A stretch of DNA of 58,664 nucleotides from Clostridia bacterium (GCA_017503785.1 JAFVSK010000008.1:1-58664); one strand, 5' to 3'. Shown: positions 35,701 through 41,387, counted from the first letter of the stretch. Numbers and translations: made by a program. The notes: generated by a model from the sequence alone, not told the origin.

Positions 35701-36136
35701 GTTCACCTTTGCCGATCTGACCTTCGATGCGGTGGGAACCACCGTTTATGAGATCACCGAGGGTGACAGCCCGTACGATGAGATCAATAAGGATGCGACG
35801 GTATACACCGTTACCGTTACGGTGACGGACGATAACGGCACGCTGAAGGCGACAACGGCCGTTGAGGCTAACGGCAAAGCAGCGGATAAGCCGGTGTTTG
35901 TAAACGAATACAAGCCCGAGCCCGTACCGCAGCCCAATCCCGAACCTCAGCCCGAACCGCAGCCTCAGCCGGAACCGCAGCCTGAACCCGATCCGGAACC
36001 TGTACCGGAGCCGGAGGACGAGCCGCAGACCGGTGTTGCCGGCAATCTCAATCTCCTCTTCGCCTTGCTGTTCATCAGCGGCGCTACCTTCTCGGTAACG
36101 GCCGTGATCGGCAAAAAGCGTAAGCAGGAAGGCTAA
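29786..36136 (+). CDS. giant VWA and isopeptide-pilin-domain surface adhesin
   Basis: The 2116-residue protein has, in order, a signal peptide (1-33), a VWA domain with MIDAS residues DVSGS (119-123) and LMSDGAP, and two SpaA/pilin-type linker domains (about 870 and 990). Then come about seven tandem Spy0128/FctA-like domains starting near residues 1132, 1276, 1408, 1531, 1660, 1787 and 1925. Each repeat has GxK near its start, a YYY..E core and an FxNxY end, the layout of Lys-Asn isopeptide bonds with a catalytic Glu. A proline-rich stalk (2043-2078) leads to EPQTG (2079-2083), a membrane helix and a KKRKQEG tail. This is a sortase-type C-terminus, although the motif lacks the leading Leu of LPxTG. 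No sortase gene is in the window. It is the second gene after the TetR repressor, with AGGAGG upstream. Confidence 0.85.
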   Translation: MKQNYRITKRLMSVVLCLALLISCLPVSVFAATAGTSAVADGNTMDSWKNLFSTSSISTENAGKVWTDKSVFTDASAFAGTGITKDEADSFLVALSTIGSSMSITGMTASPTDTMLVLDVSGSMNDNAGNNDVAEALVESANESIKTLLEANENNRVGVVLYSGTSSSSTNSDAAILLLPLGRYTTGSDGEYLNYVLTTQQTGGNGWWNPVETTTTETIQLDADTVVQGTTSAPSVSVTAKEVVGATYIQKGVILAMNQFTAAANTTTVTDENGTMTRKPVMVLMSDGAPTLASTAFTAPEQYNLGNGQSSSTSAAQGFVTQLSAAYAKNRIEAKYGTDCLFYTLGLGVTGNTIATSVLDPANSNAGINEFWTEYNDAAVGGTVRVQGNGYDARRVTKIADTLEQVYVDKYFAVNNAAAGGLSQGLKDAFADIVGTIQLQSRYYPTLISENEELSGYVSFVDRIGEHMEVTDIKGILIHNTLFSGADLASNFVDAGGDLGTKDNPSELGLEMVHAVQQRLGIQDISTAETLIQLAYINGQLYYNNANDFSNYIGWYANRAGDFLGFYDENSTELPAATGNAATDPVFTVKSYGYLGEVDAAHGVAKSDMMYATVQVRTNIATGEQIVTFAVPAALIPLVTYNVTLDENGALDALTVSGAEHPIRLVYEVALDKAINPFTVKDLVSAAYLADPHNVGPNGEVYVYSNQWDHSNTAGYGMVNTYTYFNPARQNDKYYYTEDTPVYADANGTLYTGATKPSGTKYRAYTVYEKNGNTLTATVKYREISANALNTAIQSATGWYIPKGDVHTNLEGYTVYKGGLPNYVAANNVTESLSYAYLPFVDITNHTVNDTGYNFYVGATLGNNGRLAVQPETGIKLTKTMENGVAAPADAFTFVLTNLTDTNDSDTYPAYLVKADGTVDSTVTVPFVNGRAVVQLHAEETLYIGGMTAGEMIRVLEQEVVDYVVQSVNGNTTLKAVDITVTNNVLSEAHFVNGERGKGHLTVAKEVTHDFGGNYTIPAGKTFDITVTLSGIGTANATFAAAQTGSTITSVTTDASGSVTVTLGHDEQFEIFDLPEGTVATVVEATPGSGFTATYFEGGTAGDGVVTIGDNTITTVTVLNDYTAREVYPVNIQIGGTKFLVYEDNSAAAWGTAEFTIELQRNDADGTGWKTVDTAVVNDANRTFTFDVSNERYEEPGAYAYRVVEVIPATRLDGMLYDPTVHTFTVHVTDTDMDGQLEITRVHSEHADKDFTQSAGVWAIQTDFTNVQYTTAPAVARINLQKILTNDSKSTAVSLAGFEFGLFTDAACTTPFTDALTGVQAIDVPTTDSIGESRVEVIFDATGTYTFYLKETSSGNAYMDYSDTVVKVTVEVVNTAGGRLAANVVYDTATNVNGELEFTNVYDPADATLTIDFVDKILDGRNMNANEFTFELRAEDGTKLLEGKNAAAAAGNKAAVTFDDTLKFDTVGTYYYQIVEVSGDGNGVTTDKSTHWVMVTVADVNGQLTASYVVLSDVGNAIVFTNTYTATDVTYAINGDKTLNGRPLLNDEFTFVMTEVADADGTAKPNAETWTAKNMANGTFHFDTITYTAAGKYYYEVSETAGSTQFGVRYDTNVFIVTVEIVDNGRGALEVRPVTYKLKGGNAENTLAFVNTYTPTAITAPIVGDKLLTGKVLGAGDYSFTLYESDASWTLGNEIETVDNAQDGSFSFTAIEYKKADAYYYLVKEVGGGTTVNGVTYDDEVYRVRVTVTDDLVGQLHVNTVVFDSNDVPQSGVVFENVYAVTGNATATIKGSKELKNKALADNAFTFELYEANGSLTPTGTPVQTATNVSGEFTFTINYGPEDAGADFYYLVKENIPAGAVNNVLNGVTYDPAVYAVKVAVKDDGDGTMSTEAPVYYEVVNNALSTTSVAKPAFENVYTPTPATVDIVGNKVLKKNGSEVELDGKEFVFNLHQVKGTDKVLVATVKNAADGTFTFADLTFDAVGTTVYEITEGDSPYDEINKDATVYTVTVTVTDDNGTLKATTAVEANGKAADKPVFVNEYKPEPVPQPNPEPQPEPQPQPEPQPEPDPEPVPEPEDEPQTGVAGNLNLLFALLFISGATFSVTAVIGKKRKQEG

Positions 36137-36143
36137 ACCAAAT

Positions 36144-36185
36144 AAAACCGGCGGATGAGAACGCTCATCCGCCGGTTTTTCTTTT
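36144..36185. terminator. bidirectional terminator after the adhesin
   Basis: AAAACCGGCGGATGAG pairs with CTCATCCGCCGGTTTT, followed by TCTTTT. Confidence 0.85.
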
Positions 36186-36193
36186 ACGATAAG

Positions 36194-37120
36194 TTATTTT
36201 TTGCTTTTTTCCTTGGCGCGTTTGTCGTTGATGATCTGCATGTGCTCGGCCGTAATCAGCTCCACATTGTTTTCCTTGGCCCAGTCGACACATCCTTTAA
36301 GAACGAGGGGAAGGAACACGCGCGGTACCGCTAATACGGTTTGAAGGGCATCGTCGGTGAATTTCACCTTGTCGTCCACGCGGTCAGCGGCGTAGCGAAC
36401 CGACTCGAGCGAGGCCTGCCGCATTTGCAGCAGTTCGGCTTTCATGGCGCGCTTGCGGTGGAACCAGAAGTTTTTAGAATCGCGATATCCGTAATCCACG
36501 GGCAGGGGAGGAAAGTCTTTGGCGCGCACACCGTTAATGATCGCATCGCGGTATTTTTTCTTCATCAAGATCTTGTCAACACGCAGAATGAAATGAGCGC
36601 CGAACTTGCTGGTGATTCCGTTAAAGTCGTGATACGGCCCCTCGTAGCCGTTCAGTTCGCCGGCTACATCCTTGCCGGCACCGTCAAGCTCGCGCATCCA
36701 CGTGCACTCAATTGCTTCAATAGCCTCGGTGAGTACCATCGGCCGCGCTTCGCCGCTTTCCTCCTCGATCATGCTTTTTTCAAGCTTAAACTTGCATTTC
36801 GGCATTTTCTCCGAGGGCTTATCGCCAGGCCACGAAAGCTTAACAGCCTCTTTAAACGTGGAGGGCTTATCGTCAATAAAATTCAGCGTGCATTTGCCGT
36901 TGCGAAGAATGTTTTGCGCCGTGTTGGAGGAGTTTCTGCAGCACAGCAGCATCGCGTAGTAATCCTTGCCGGCCACGTAATACGGCTGCACCAGCGAATA
37001 CGGCCCCAGGTTGGTGGTGCCGTCCTCACACAGCGTGCTGATAATGACCGTAGGCATTGGAAAATACAGCGAGGTCTGATAAAAATTATCAACGATCCGA
37101 AGGTTTTCAAAACTACTCAT
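36194..37120 (-). CDS. flavin reductase-like protein with C-terminal PCP_red-type domain
   Basis: This 308-residue protein begins with a flavin-reductase-like split barrel (about 15-190: FPMPTVIISTLCEDGTTNLGPYS, NSSNTAQNILRNGKCTLNF) that would bind FMN. The last ~60 residues (VKFTDDALQTVLAVPRVF then VDWAKENNVELITAEHM) match the pattern of the small PCP_red helical domain known from the C-terminus of light-independent protochlorophyllide reductase subunit B, where it contributes to the assembly. The fusion is unusual. ATG 37120 is preferred to an earlier TTG, with AAAGGA upstream. It is monocistronic, on the minus strand, with a promoter at 37153-37181. The physiological electron acceptor is unknown. 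Confidence 0.75.
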   Translation of the reverse strand: MSSFENLRIVDNFYQTSLYFPMPTVIISTLCEDGTTNLGPYSLVQPYYVAGKDYYAMLLCCRNSSNTAQNILRNGKCTLNFIDDKPSTFKEAVKLSWPGDKPSEKMPKCKFKLEKSMIEEESGEARPMVLTEAIEAIECTWMRELDGAGKDVAGELNGYEGPYHDFNGITSKFGAHFILRVDKILMKKKYRDAIINGVRAKDFPPLPVDYGYRDSKNFWFHRKRAMKAELLQMRQASLESVRYAADRVDDKVKFTDDALQTVLAVPRVFLPLVLKGCVDWAKENNVELITAEHMQIINDKRAKEKSKK

Positions 37121-37152
37121 GGTCCCGCTTCCTTTCAACGTTCGTTACCACC

Positions 37153-37181
37153 AGTATAGCGCCTTTTCAAAAGAATATCAA
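37153..37181 (-). promoter_or_regulatory. promoter of the flavin reductase-like gene
   Basis: On the minus strand TTGATA (37181-37176), a 17-bp spacer and TATACT (37158-37153). Confidence 0.6.
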
Positions 37182-37309
37182 GCAGTTTGCAACGCTTTGC
37201 AAATCATAATTGCCGTAAAATGCCATCATGAGTTTAGCTATATTGTTTTACGAATGTGACTTCGGAAATACATAGGGAATTTTCAAAAAATCTTGCAAAA
37301 TTCCTGCAC

Positions 37310-37340
37310 ACAAAAGAAAAAACCGCTATTCAAGCGGTTC
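37310..37340 (-). terminator. terminator of ssrA
   Basis: AACCGCTT-GAAT-AGCGGTT on the minus strand, followed by TTTTCTTTT, directly downstream of the tmRNA CCA end. Confidence 0.75.
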
Positions 37341-37349
37341 TTTCTCATT

Positions 37350-37697
37350 TGGTGGAGCTGAGGGGAATCGAACCCCTGTCCGAAAATCACTTACCAAGGC
37401 TTTCTCCGAGTGCAGCCCGTCTTTTAAGATTCCCCTCGCTCAACGCCGGTGGGCAGGCTTTGAGCTACGGTAGTCGCTACGGCGTGACGGGCGAAGCGAC
37501 AGTCGCCCGTTCACGTTCACCGCTGCATGACGCCCCTATCCCGACCGCGGTACTTCGGGTAGGGACGGCGGCCTAATTAGGCCGCGAGAGCAACTTTAGA
37601 GTTGTCGTTTATTTTTAAGATTGCAGATTTTATAGCGGTTCTGCACCGCTACTCGCTTACCAAGGCTCACAATCCCCGTCGAAACCTTTGCAGCCCC
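37350..37697 (-). ncRNA. ssrA: transfer-messenger RNA (tmRNA)
   Basis: The 348-nt RNA rescues stalled ribosomes by acting first as tRNA-Ala and then as a short mRNA. On the minus strand the 5' end GGGGCTG pairs with the 3' CAGCTCC, and an encoded CCA ends at 37350. The T-arm sequence GGTTCGATTCC is present near the 3' end. The tag frame reads (K)INDNSKVALAA followed by TAA (37577-37609), which ends in the ALAA typical of ClpXP-targeted tags. The exact resume codon cannot be fixed from sequence alone. Promoter and terminator are both visible. Confidence 0.95.
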
Positions 37698-37722
37698 CTA
37701 TACGGATGTTTGCCGTGAATAT

Positions 37723-37751
37723 AGTATAGACAAAACGCATCGGCTTGTCAA
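37723..37751 (-). promoter_or_regulatory. promoter of ssrA nested in the 3' end of the DUF523 gene
   Basis: On the minus strand TTGACA (37751-37746), a 17-bp spacer and TATACT (37728-37723). The TGA of the -35 hexamer is also the stop codon of the upstream gene. Confidence 0.75.
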
Positions 37752-37763
37752 CCCGATGCGTTT
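37733..37763 (-). terminator. hairpin overlapping the ssrA -35 box and the DUF523 gene end
   Basis: AAACGCATCGG and CCGATGCGTTT form an 11-bp perfect stem around a 9-nt loop that contains TTGACA. On the minus strand the following tract is TTTTGTCT, so terminator strength is uncertain. On the plus strand a strong T-run follows. Confidence 0.45.
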
Positions 37764-38200
37764 GTTTTTTCTTGCCAATTTGATTCGTCGAACACGCGAA
37801 TACCGTGTTGCTCCAGCAGTGCTGCAGTAACTCCGCGGCCAGCGACCAGCCGTTTGGAAAACGTGCCGTCGTACACGGCGCGTGATCCGCAGGAAGGGCT
37901 GTTTTGTTTGAGTATGGCTTTGGTGATGCCGTGCTGCAAGCAAAGCGCCAATACCTGCTCGGCACCGCGGCGGTATTGCTCGGTGACATCGACACCGACG
38001 GCGTTAACCACGCGATCGCCCTGAATTTCGGCCGGTGGGCGAGGAGTTGGCAGGCCGCCCATACACTCGGGACAGACCGGTAGTGCGCAGCCGCTTTCAA
38101 CCAATGCGGTTAAAGCGGGCACAGCCGGTTTGGCCGCGCCGTCGTACCGTGTGGGGTGTCCGCACAAGCAAGCGCTGACGACGTATTCTACGTTGCTCAT
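37748..38200 (-). CDS. DUF523 family protein (YbbK-like)
   Basis: This 150-residue protein is rich in conserved cysteines: VVSACLCGHPTRYDG near the start, then CPECMGGLPTPRPP, and AILKQNSPSCGSRAVYDGTF. The cysteines suggest binding of a metal or iron-sulfur cluster. DUF523 proteins are common in anaerobes and have no established function. The start ATG overlaps the lexA stop codon by 1 nt (TGATG), so translation is coupled to lexA. It ends in the loop of the hairpin that also holds the ssrA -35 box. Confidence 0.85.
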   Translation of the reverse strand: MSNVEYVVSACLCGHPTRYDGAAKPAVPALTALVESGCALPVCPECMGGLPTPRPPAEIQGDRVVNAVGVDVTEQYRRGAEQVLALCLQHGITKAILKQNSPSCGSRAVYDGTFSKRLVAGRGVTAALLEQHGIRVFDESNWQEKTNASG

Positions 38201-38784
38201 CAGAAGTTACGCACCAACGAAATGACCTTGCCGAGAACCACCGCTTCCTTCACGATAATGGGTTCGAACGCATCATTTTCTGGCTGCAGACGAATGTGAT
38301 CCTTCTCAAAATAAATGCGCTTAACGGTGGCTTCATCGCCCAACAGCGCCACGACGATATCGCCGTTTTCGGCGGCCGGCGTTTTACGCACGATGACGAT
38401 ATCCTTATCCAAAATACCGGCGTACAGCATACTGGTGCCCGACACGCGCAGAGCAAACAGCTCGCCCGGTTCGTAGCCACCGCCGGAGTAGGGGACATAG
38501 TCGGTTACTTCTTCGACGGCGGTGATGGGGATACCGGCCGTGACCTTGCCCAGCAGCGGCACGCGCGCCACGGTTTCGCCGGGCATACGAATGCTACGGT
38601 TTAGGCGACCGTCGCGTTCAATGTAGCCGCCTTCCTCCAGCACCTTTAGGTAGGTGTGAACGGTGGACGTGGATTTGATGCCTGCGGCGGTGCAGATTTC
38701 GCGTACCGTGGGAGGAACGCCGGTTTGCGCGCGCTCTTGCAGGAACGATAACACCTTTTGTTGTTTAGCGGTTAAGGGCTTCAT
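38200..38784 (-). CDS. lexA: SOS-response repressor LexA
   Basis: The 194-residue repressor has an N-terminal winged helix-turn-helix domain (about 1-68; TVREICTAAGIKSTSTVHTYL is the recognition region) and a C-terminal self-cleavage domain. The cleavage bond is Ala83-Gly84 in VTAGIP. The catalytic dyad is Ser118 (SGTSM) and Lys155 (ATVKRIYF). SGTSM replaces the more common SGDSM, a mild change. After DNA damage RecA stimulates self-cleavage and frees SOS genes. ATG 38784 has AGAGGTGATT just upstream. Its promoter carries a box at 38829-38842. It is co-transcribed with the DUF523 gene. Confidence 0.93.
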   Translation of the reverse strand: MKPLTAKQQKVLSFLQERAQTGVPPTVREICTAAGIKSTSTVHTYLKVLEEGGYIERDGRLNRSIRMPGETVARVPLLGKVTAGIPITAVEEVTDYVPYSGGGYEPGELFALRVSGTSMLYAGILDKDIVIVRKTPAAENGDIVVALLGDEATVKRIYFEKDHIRLQPENDAFEPIIVKEAVVLGKVISLVRNF

Positions 38785-38802
38785 ACAATCACCTCTGAAG
38801 CT

Positions 38803-38831
38803 ATCATAACACATAATTTTCAAAAAAGCAA
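38803..38831 (-). promoter_or_regulatory. promoter of lexA
   Basis: On the minus strand TTGCTT (38831-38826), a 17-bp spacer and TATGAT (38808-38803). The -35 box overlaps the LexA box. Confidence 0.6.
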
Positions 38832-38842
38832 ACATTTGTTTG
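38829..38842. promoter_or_regulatory. LexA (SOS) box
   Basis: CAAACATTTGTTTG is a perfect 5-bp inverted repeat with a 4-bp centre. It differs from the Bacillus box CGAACATATGTTCG mainly by one symmetric base in each arm. It overlaps the lexA -35 box, consistent with autoregulation. Confidence 0.65.
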
Positions 38843-38914
38843 TTTTTCTTAAAAATTTTTCTCACAATTTATTTACAAACCATTCACAAACAAACCGAGA
38901 AAGTTTGTTATACT

Positions 38915-39052
38915 CTAACTGTACTCAGGAAGACGACGGAACCGCACCGGACGAGCTTCCGAAAAAATGAGTATAATACCCCTCCTCAAAACACCCCTCT
39001 AACTAAAGCAAAAGGGCTGCTCACACGAGCAGCCCTTTTGCTTTAGTTTTTA
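38915..39052 (+). ncRNA. candidate small RNA with two C-rich, anti-Shine-Dalgarno-like motifs
   Basis: A plus-strand TATACT (38909-38914) is followed by a region with a short hairpin (CGGAA/TTCCG, about 38937-38961). Two single-stranded C-rich motifs follow: ACCCCTCCTC (38978-38987) and ACCCCTCT (38993-39000). A very strong terminator faces the plus strand (39003-39051). No convincing open frame is inside. An inverted repeat with arms AACAAAC and GTTTGTT sits directly over the promoter and shares half-sites with the LexA box. The -35 box is poor. This layout, C-rich motifs just before a terminator, resembles trans-acting Firmicutes sRNAs that pair with Shine-Dalgarno sequences. It is a prediction only. 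Confidence 0.35.
39003..39051 (+). terminator. very strong plus-strand terminator
   Basis: A perfect 20-bp stem (arm CTAAAGCAAAAGGGCTGCTC) with a 4-nt loop, followed on the plus strand by TTTTTAT. On the minus strand no T-run follows, so it is oriented to end plus-strand transcription, away from the minus-strand gene. Confidence 0.7.
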
Positions 39053-41272
39053 TCCGATCCAAACACCGGCGCTGTTAAACGCATAGGGTTTTCCGCCGAT
39101 GACATGCACGCCGGTTACCATGTAGCCGTTGGCATCCAGGTAATACCACTTGCCACCGTCTTTTAACCACGAATTCTTGAGCATACTGCCTTGGGCGTTC
39201 AGATAGCACCAGCCAACCGAGTCACGCTTCCAGCAGTTGGTTACGGCATAACCGTCGGCACCCACGTAGCACCAGCCGACACTGTCCTGCACCCAGCGGT
39301 TGGTGGCCATTCTGCCTTCGGCGTTGAGATAGACCCAACCCACGCTGTCGCGCATCCACTTGTTGGTGACACAGTAGCCGTTGGCACCTACGTAGCACCA
39401 ACCCACACTGTCGCGCAGCCATTTGTTTGTAACCATGCGGCCGTCGCTTCCCAAATAGCACCAACCCACGCTGTCTTTTTTCCAACAGTTGGTGACACAG
39501 TAGCCGTCGGCACCCACGTAGCACCAGCCCACGCTGTCGCGCACCCAAGTGTTGGTCATCATGGCGCCATCGGCACCCACGTAGCACCAGCCTTTATAAT
39601 CCTTTTTCCACGTGTTTTTTGCAGGGACGCTGTTTTGGTAGAAATACCATTTGTCGTTTTCACGTATCCAACCGTTTTTGGCGTTTACCACGTTCACGGT
39701 AAAGACATCAGTGTAGTTTCCGCTGCTTACGATGATGGCGTGTACGCCGAGTGTCGTGGAATATCCGCTCACCGTAAAATCGGTTACGGCTTTCTTGGTG
39801 CCGTCGGCATACAACAGATTTGCGGCAATATCCTGCGCGGAAAGCGTTTCGGTTTTTAAGTATATCGTTTTCTTGGGTATTGCCTCAAAACCGATCACAA
39901 CGGGGGAGAGATCGACGAAAATATCGTCATAGTCGTTGACCAAGGCATCGGCAATGGTTTGGTTAACGACGGGTTCGAACGAGGTAAGAACTGTTTCGAG
40001 GGGAGTGCCTTGATTGACAACCTTGGCACAAATGTTTGTTAAGAGCGTCTTGTCGAAATTGCCGCGTTTTTGCTTAATGCCGAAGAAGGGAGTGAACAGA
40101 GTCCCTTTATCCATCTCGTTAAGACAAAGCTGCTTCACATCCTCCGACATGGTTTGAACGGTGGCAAGAATGTTGTTATTAGCCGACATAAACTTCGCAA
40201 AAGCAACTGCGCACCGAGCACCGGCATCGGATGTGGCAAAGGAAGCGCCATAGGCGTGCTGTTCGGCAGTGGCGGTGGTTCCGTAGGGAGAGGGCAACGG
40301 AATAACACCAAGATCATCGCCCAGCGAGTTTTTTAAGGTGTCATAGCTATACACCGCTGTGATAACCGAAACCAGCTTTTTGCTTGAAAACAACTCAATA
40401 CCGCTTTCGTATTGGTTGTCGGGGTTGGCGATCTTACCATCGCCGCTACAGATCTTGCTCAGCATAGCAAAGGCTTCTGCCAGTTTGGGATCCTCTCGAT
40501 TGTACACGAGCTCACCGCGCTCGTTTGTTGTGATCAAACGAGTGCCGTAAGAGGCGAAAAGCGGGACGGAATAATACGGCGATAGGGTGTTAAGGCCCCA
40601 CACGTTGTTTGGCGTGTCCTGCGAATTCTTTAAAATATCGTATAAAGCCTCCCACGTCCATTGACCGTTGTTATACAGCGTGAGGGGATCGGTTTCCACC
40701 ATAGCCTTATTGTAATAGAATAAATACATTGGCTGCTCACGGTTGCCGCCCACACCGTAAATGTTGCCGTGTACGGAAAATTGCTGCATGACCCCTGCCG
40801 AAAAACCGGTTTCGGTCTCGTCGTCCCACAGGTCGGCGGTGGTGACATAGTTGTTTAACGGTTTGACGGTGCCGTAATTGATGATAGCCTCGTTAAAAAT
40901 AAGTGTATCCAGGTGTACGATATCGATGGGGCAGGGTTTTCCCTGTAGTGTATCGTTCGAGATTTTTTGATACACGTTGAAAATATACGATTGTGTAGGA
41001 ACTCCGACAACGTTAATGTTAACGTTATAGGCTTGCTCGAAAGCATCGATTTTAGCTTGAACTTGTTCGGAAACGGTGGTGCCGTAATGCGCGTACGTGA
41101 AGGTTTCTCCGCCGAAATCCAAGTTTGTTTCCACAGCAGGACCTCGGTTTATGATAATGCTCGGGAACTCGGGAGCGGATGTTTCTGCACCGACAGAGGG
41201 GATCGCTACCGAAAACAGCAGGATCACCGATAGCAGAACAGCGACGTACTTTTTGATAACTTGATAACTCAT
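39050..41272 (-). CDS. extracellular solute-binding protein fused to cell-wall-binding repeats
   Basis: This 740-residue protein has a type I signal peptide (MSYQVIKKYVAVLLSVILLF..., no lipobox Cys). A family 1 type substrate-binding domain follows (about 40-450; IDAFEQAYNVNINVVGVP, IDIVHLDTLI, YLFYYNKAMVETDPLTL). Next is a bacterial Ig-like domain (about 455-545) and then eight cell-wall-binding repeats (about 555-740). Normal ABC binding proteins are lipoproteins, so anchoring by wall repeats is unusual. No permease genes are next to it. The nearest minus-strand gene downstream is lexA. ATG 41272 has AAAGGGG upstream and a consensus promoter. It may sense or capture a sugar at the wall, but the ligand is unknown. 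Confidence 0.8.
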   Translation of the reverse strand: MSYQVIKKYVAVLLSVILLFSVAIPSVGAETSAPEFPSIIINRGPAVETNLDFGGETFTYAHYGTTVSEQVQAKIDAFEQAYNVNINVVGVPTQSYIFNVYQKISNDTLQGKPCPIDIVHLDTLIFNEAIINYGTVKPLNNYVTTADLWDDETETGFSAGVMQQFSVHGNIYGVGGNREQPMYLFYYNKAMVETDPLTLYNNGQWTWEALYDILKNSQDTPNNVWGLNTLSPYYSVPLFASYGTRLITTNERGELVYNREDPKLAEAFAMLSKICSGDGKIANPDNQYESGIELFSSKKLVSVITAVYSYDTLKNSLGDDLGVIPLPSPYGTTATAEQHAYGASFATSDAGARCAVAFAKFMSANNNILATVQTMSEDVKQLCLNEMDKGTLFTPFFGIKQKRGNFDKTLLTNICAKVVNQGTPLETVLTSFEPVVNQTIADALVNDYDDIFVDLSPVVIGFEAIPKKTIYLKTETLSAQDIAANLLYADGTKKAVTDFTVSGYSTTLGVHAIIVSSGNYTDVFTVNVVNAKNGWIRENDKWYFYQNSVPAKNTWKKDYKGWCYVGADGAMMTNTWVRDSVGWCYVGADGYCVTNCWKKDSVGWCYLGSDGRMVTNKWLRDSVGWCYVGANGYCVTNKWMRDSVGWVYLNAEGRMATNRWVQDSVGWCYVGADGYAVTNCWKRDSVGWCYLNAQGSMLKNSWLKDGGKWYYLDANGYMVTGVHVIGGKPYAFNSAGVWIG
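39170..39610. repeat. seven tandem 63-bp coding repeats
   Basis: Exactly seven 63-bp units (21 residues) cover 441 bp inside the solute-binding-protein gene. Protein repeats alternate between a type with YVGADGY and a type with YL...GR/S, so the real unit looks like a 126-bp dimer. Most repeats carry one to three cysteines. Confidence 0.8.
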
Positions 41273-41309
41273 ACCAAAGCCCCTTTCTTCCTGTTTTGTG
41301 TACAATTAA

Positions 41310-41338
41310 ATTATACGGTTTATTCAGCCTTTTGTCAA
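41310..41338 (-). promoter_or_regulatory. consensus promoter of the solute-binding-protein gene
   Basis: On the minus strand TTGACA (41338-41333), a 17-bp spacer and TATAAT (41315-41310) match the full sigma-A consensus. Confidence 0.8.
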
Positions 41339-41356
41339 TTGGATTATCAACGAGAA

Positions 41357-41387
41357 GGAATATGCCGCCGTCTGCGGGCATATACAT
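41357..41387 (+). promoter_or_regulatory. sigma-E-type sporulation promoter of the spoIIIA operon
   Basis: GGAATAT (41357-41363), a 15-bp spacer and CATATACAT (41379-41387) match the sigma-E pattern (ATATT-type -35, CATACAnT-type -10). The spacer is flanked by an imperfect inverted repeat (ATATGCC and GGGCATAT). SigE controls spoIIIA in Bacillus, so the position supports the assignment. Confidence 0.55.

Noticed and set aside
35910-36030. Simple DNA repeat as a possible phase-variation tract
   Set aside because: The Pro-Glu-Gln codon repeats are imperfect hexanucleotide-like units coding for a wall-spanning stalk. No homopolymer or pure short tandem tract that would slip easily is present.
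38967-39002. 11-codon open frame MSIIPLLKTPL inside the candidate small RNA
   Set aside because: No Shine-Dalgarno site is placed before the ATG and the frame covers the C-rich motifs, so translation is unlikely, though a leader peptide cannot be fully excluded.
39170-39610. CRISPR-like array of 63-bp repeats
   Set aside because: The repeats are contiguous, in frame and code for wall-binding repeats. There are no unique spacers and no cas genes.
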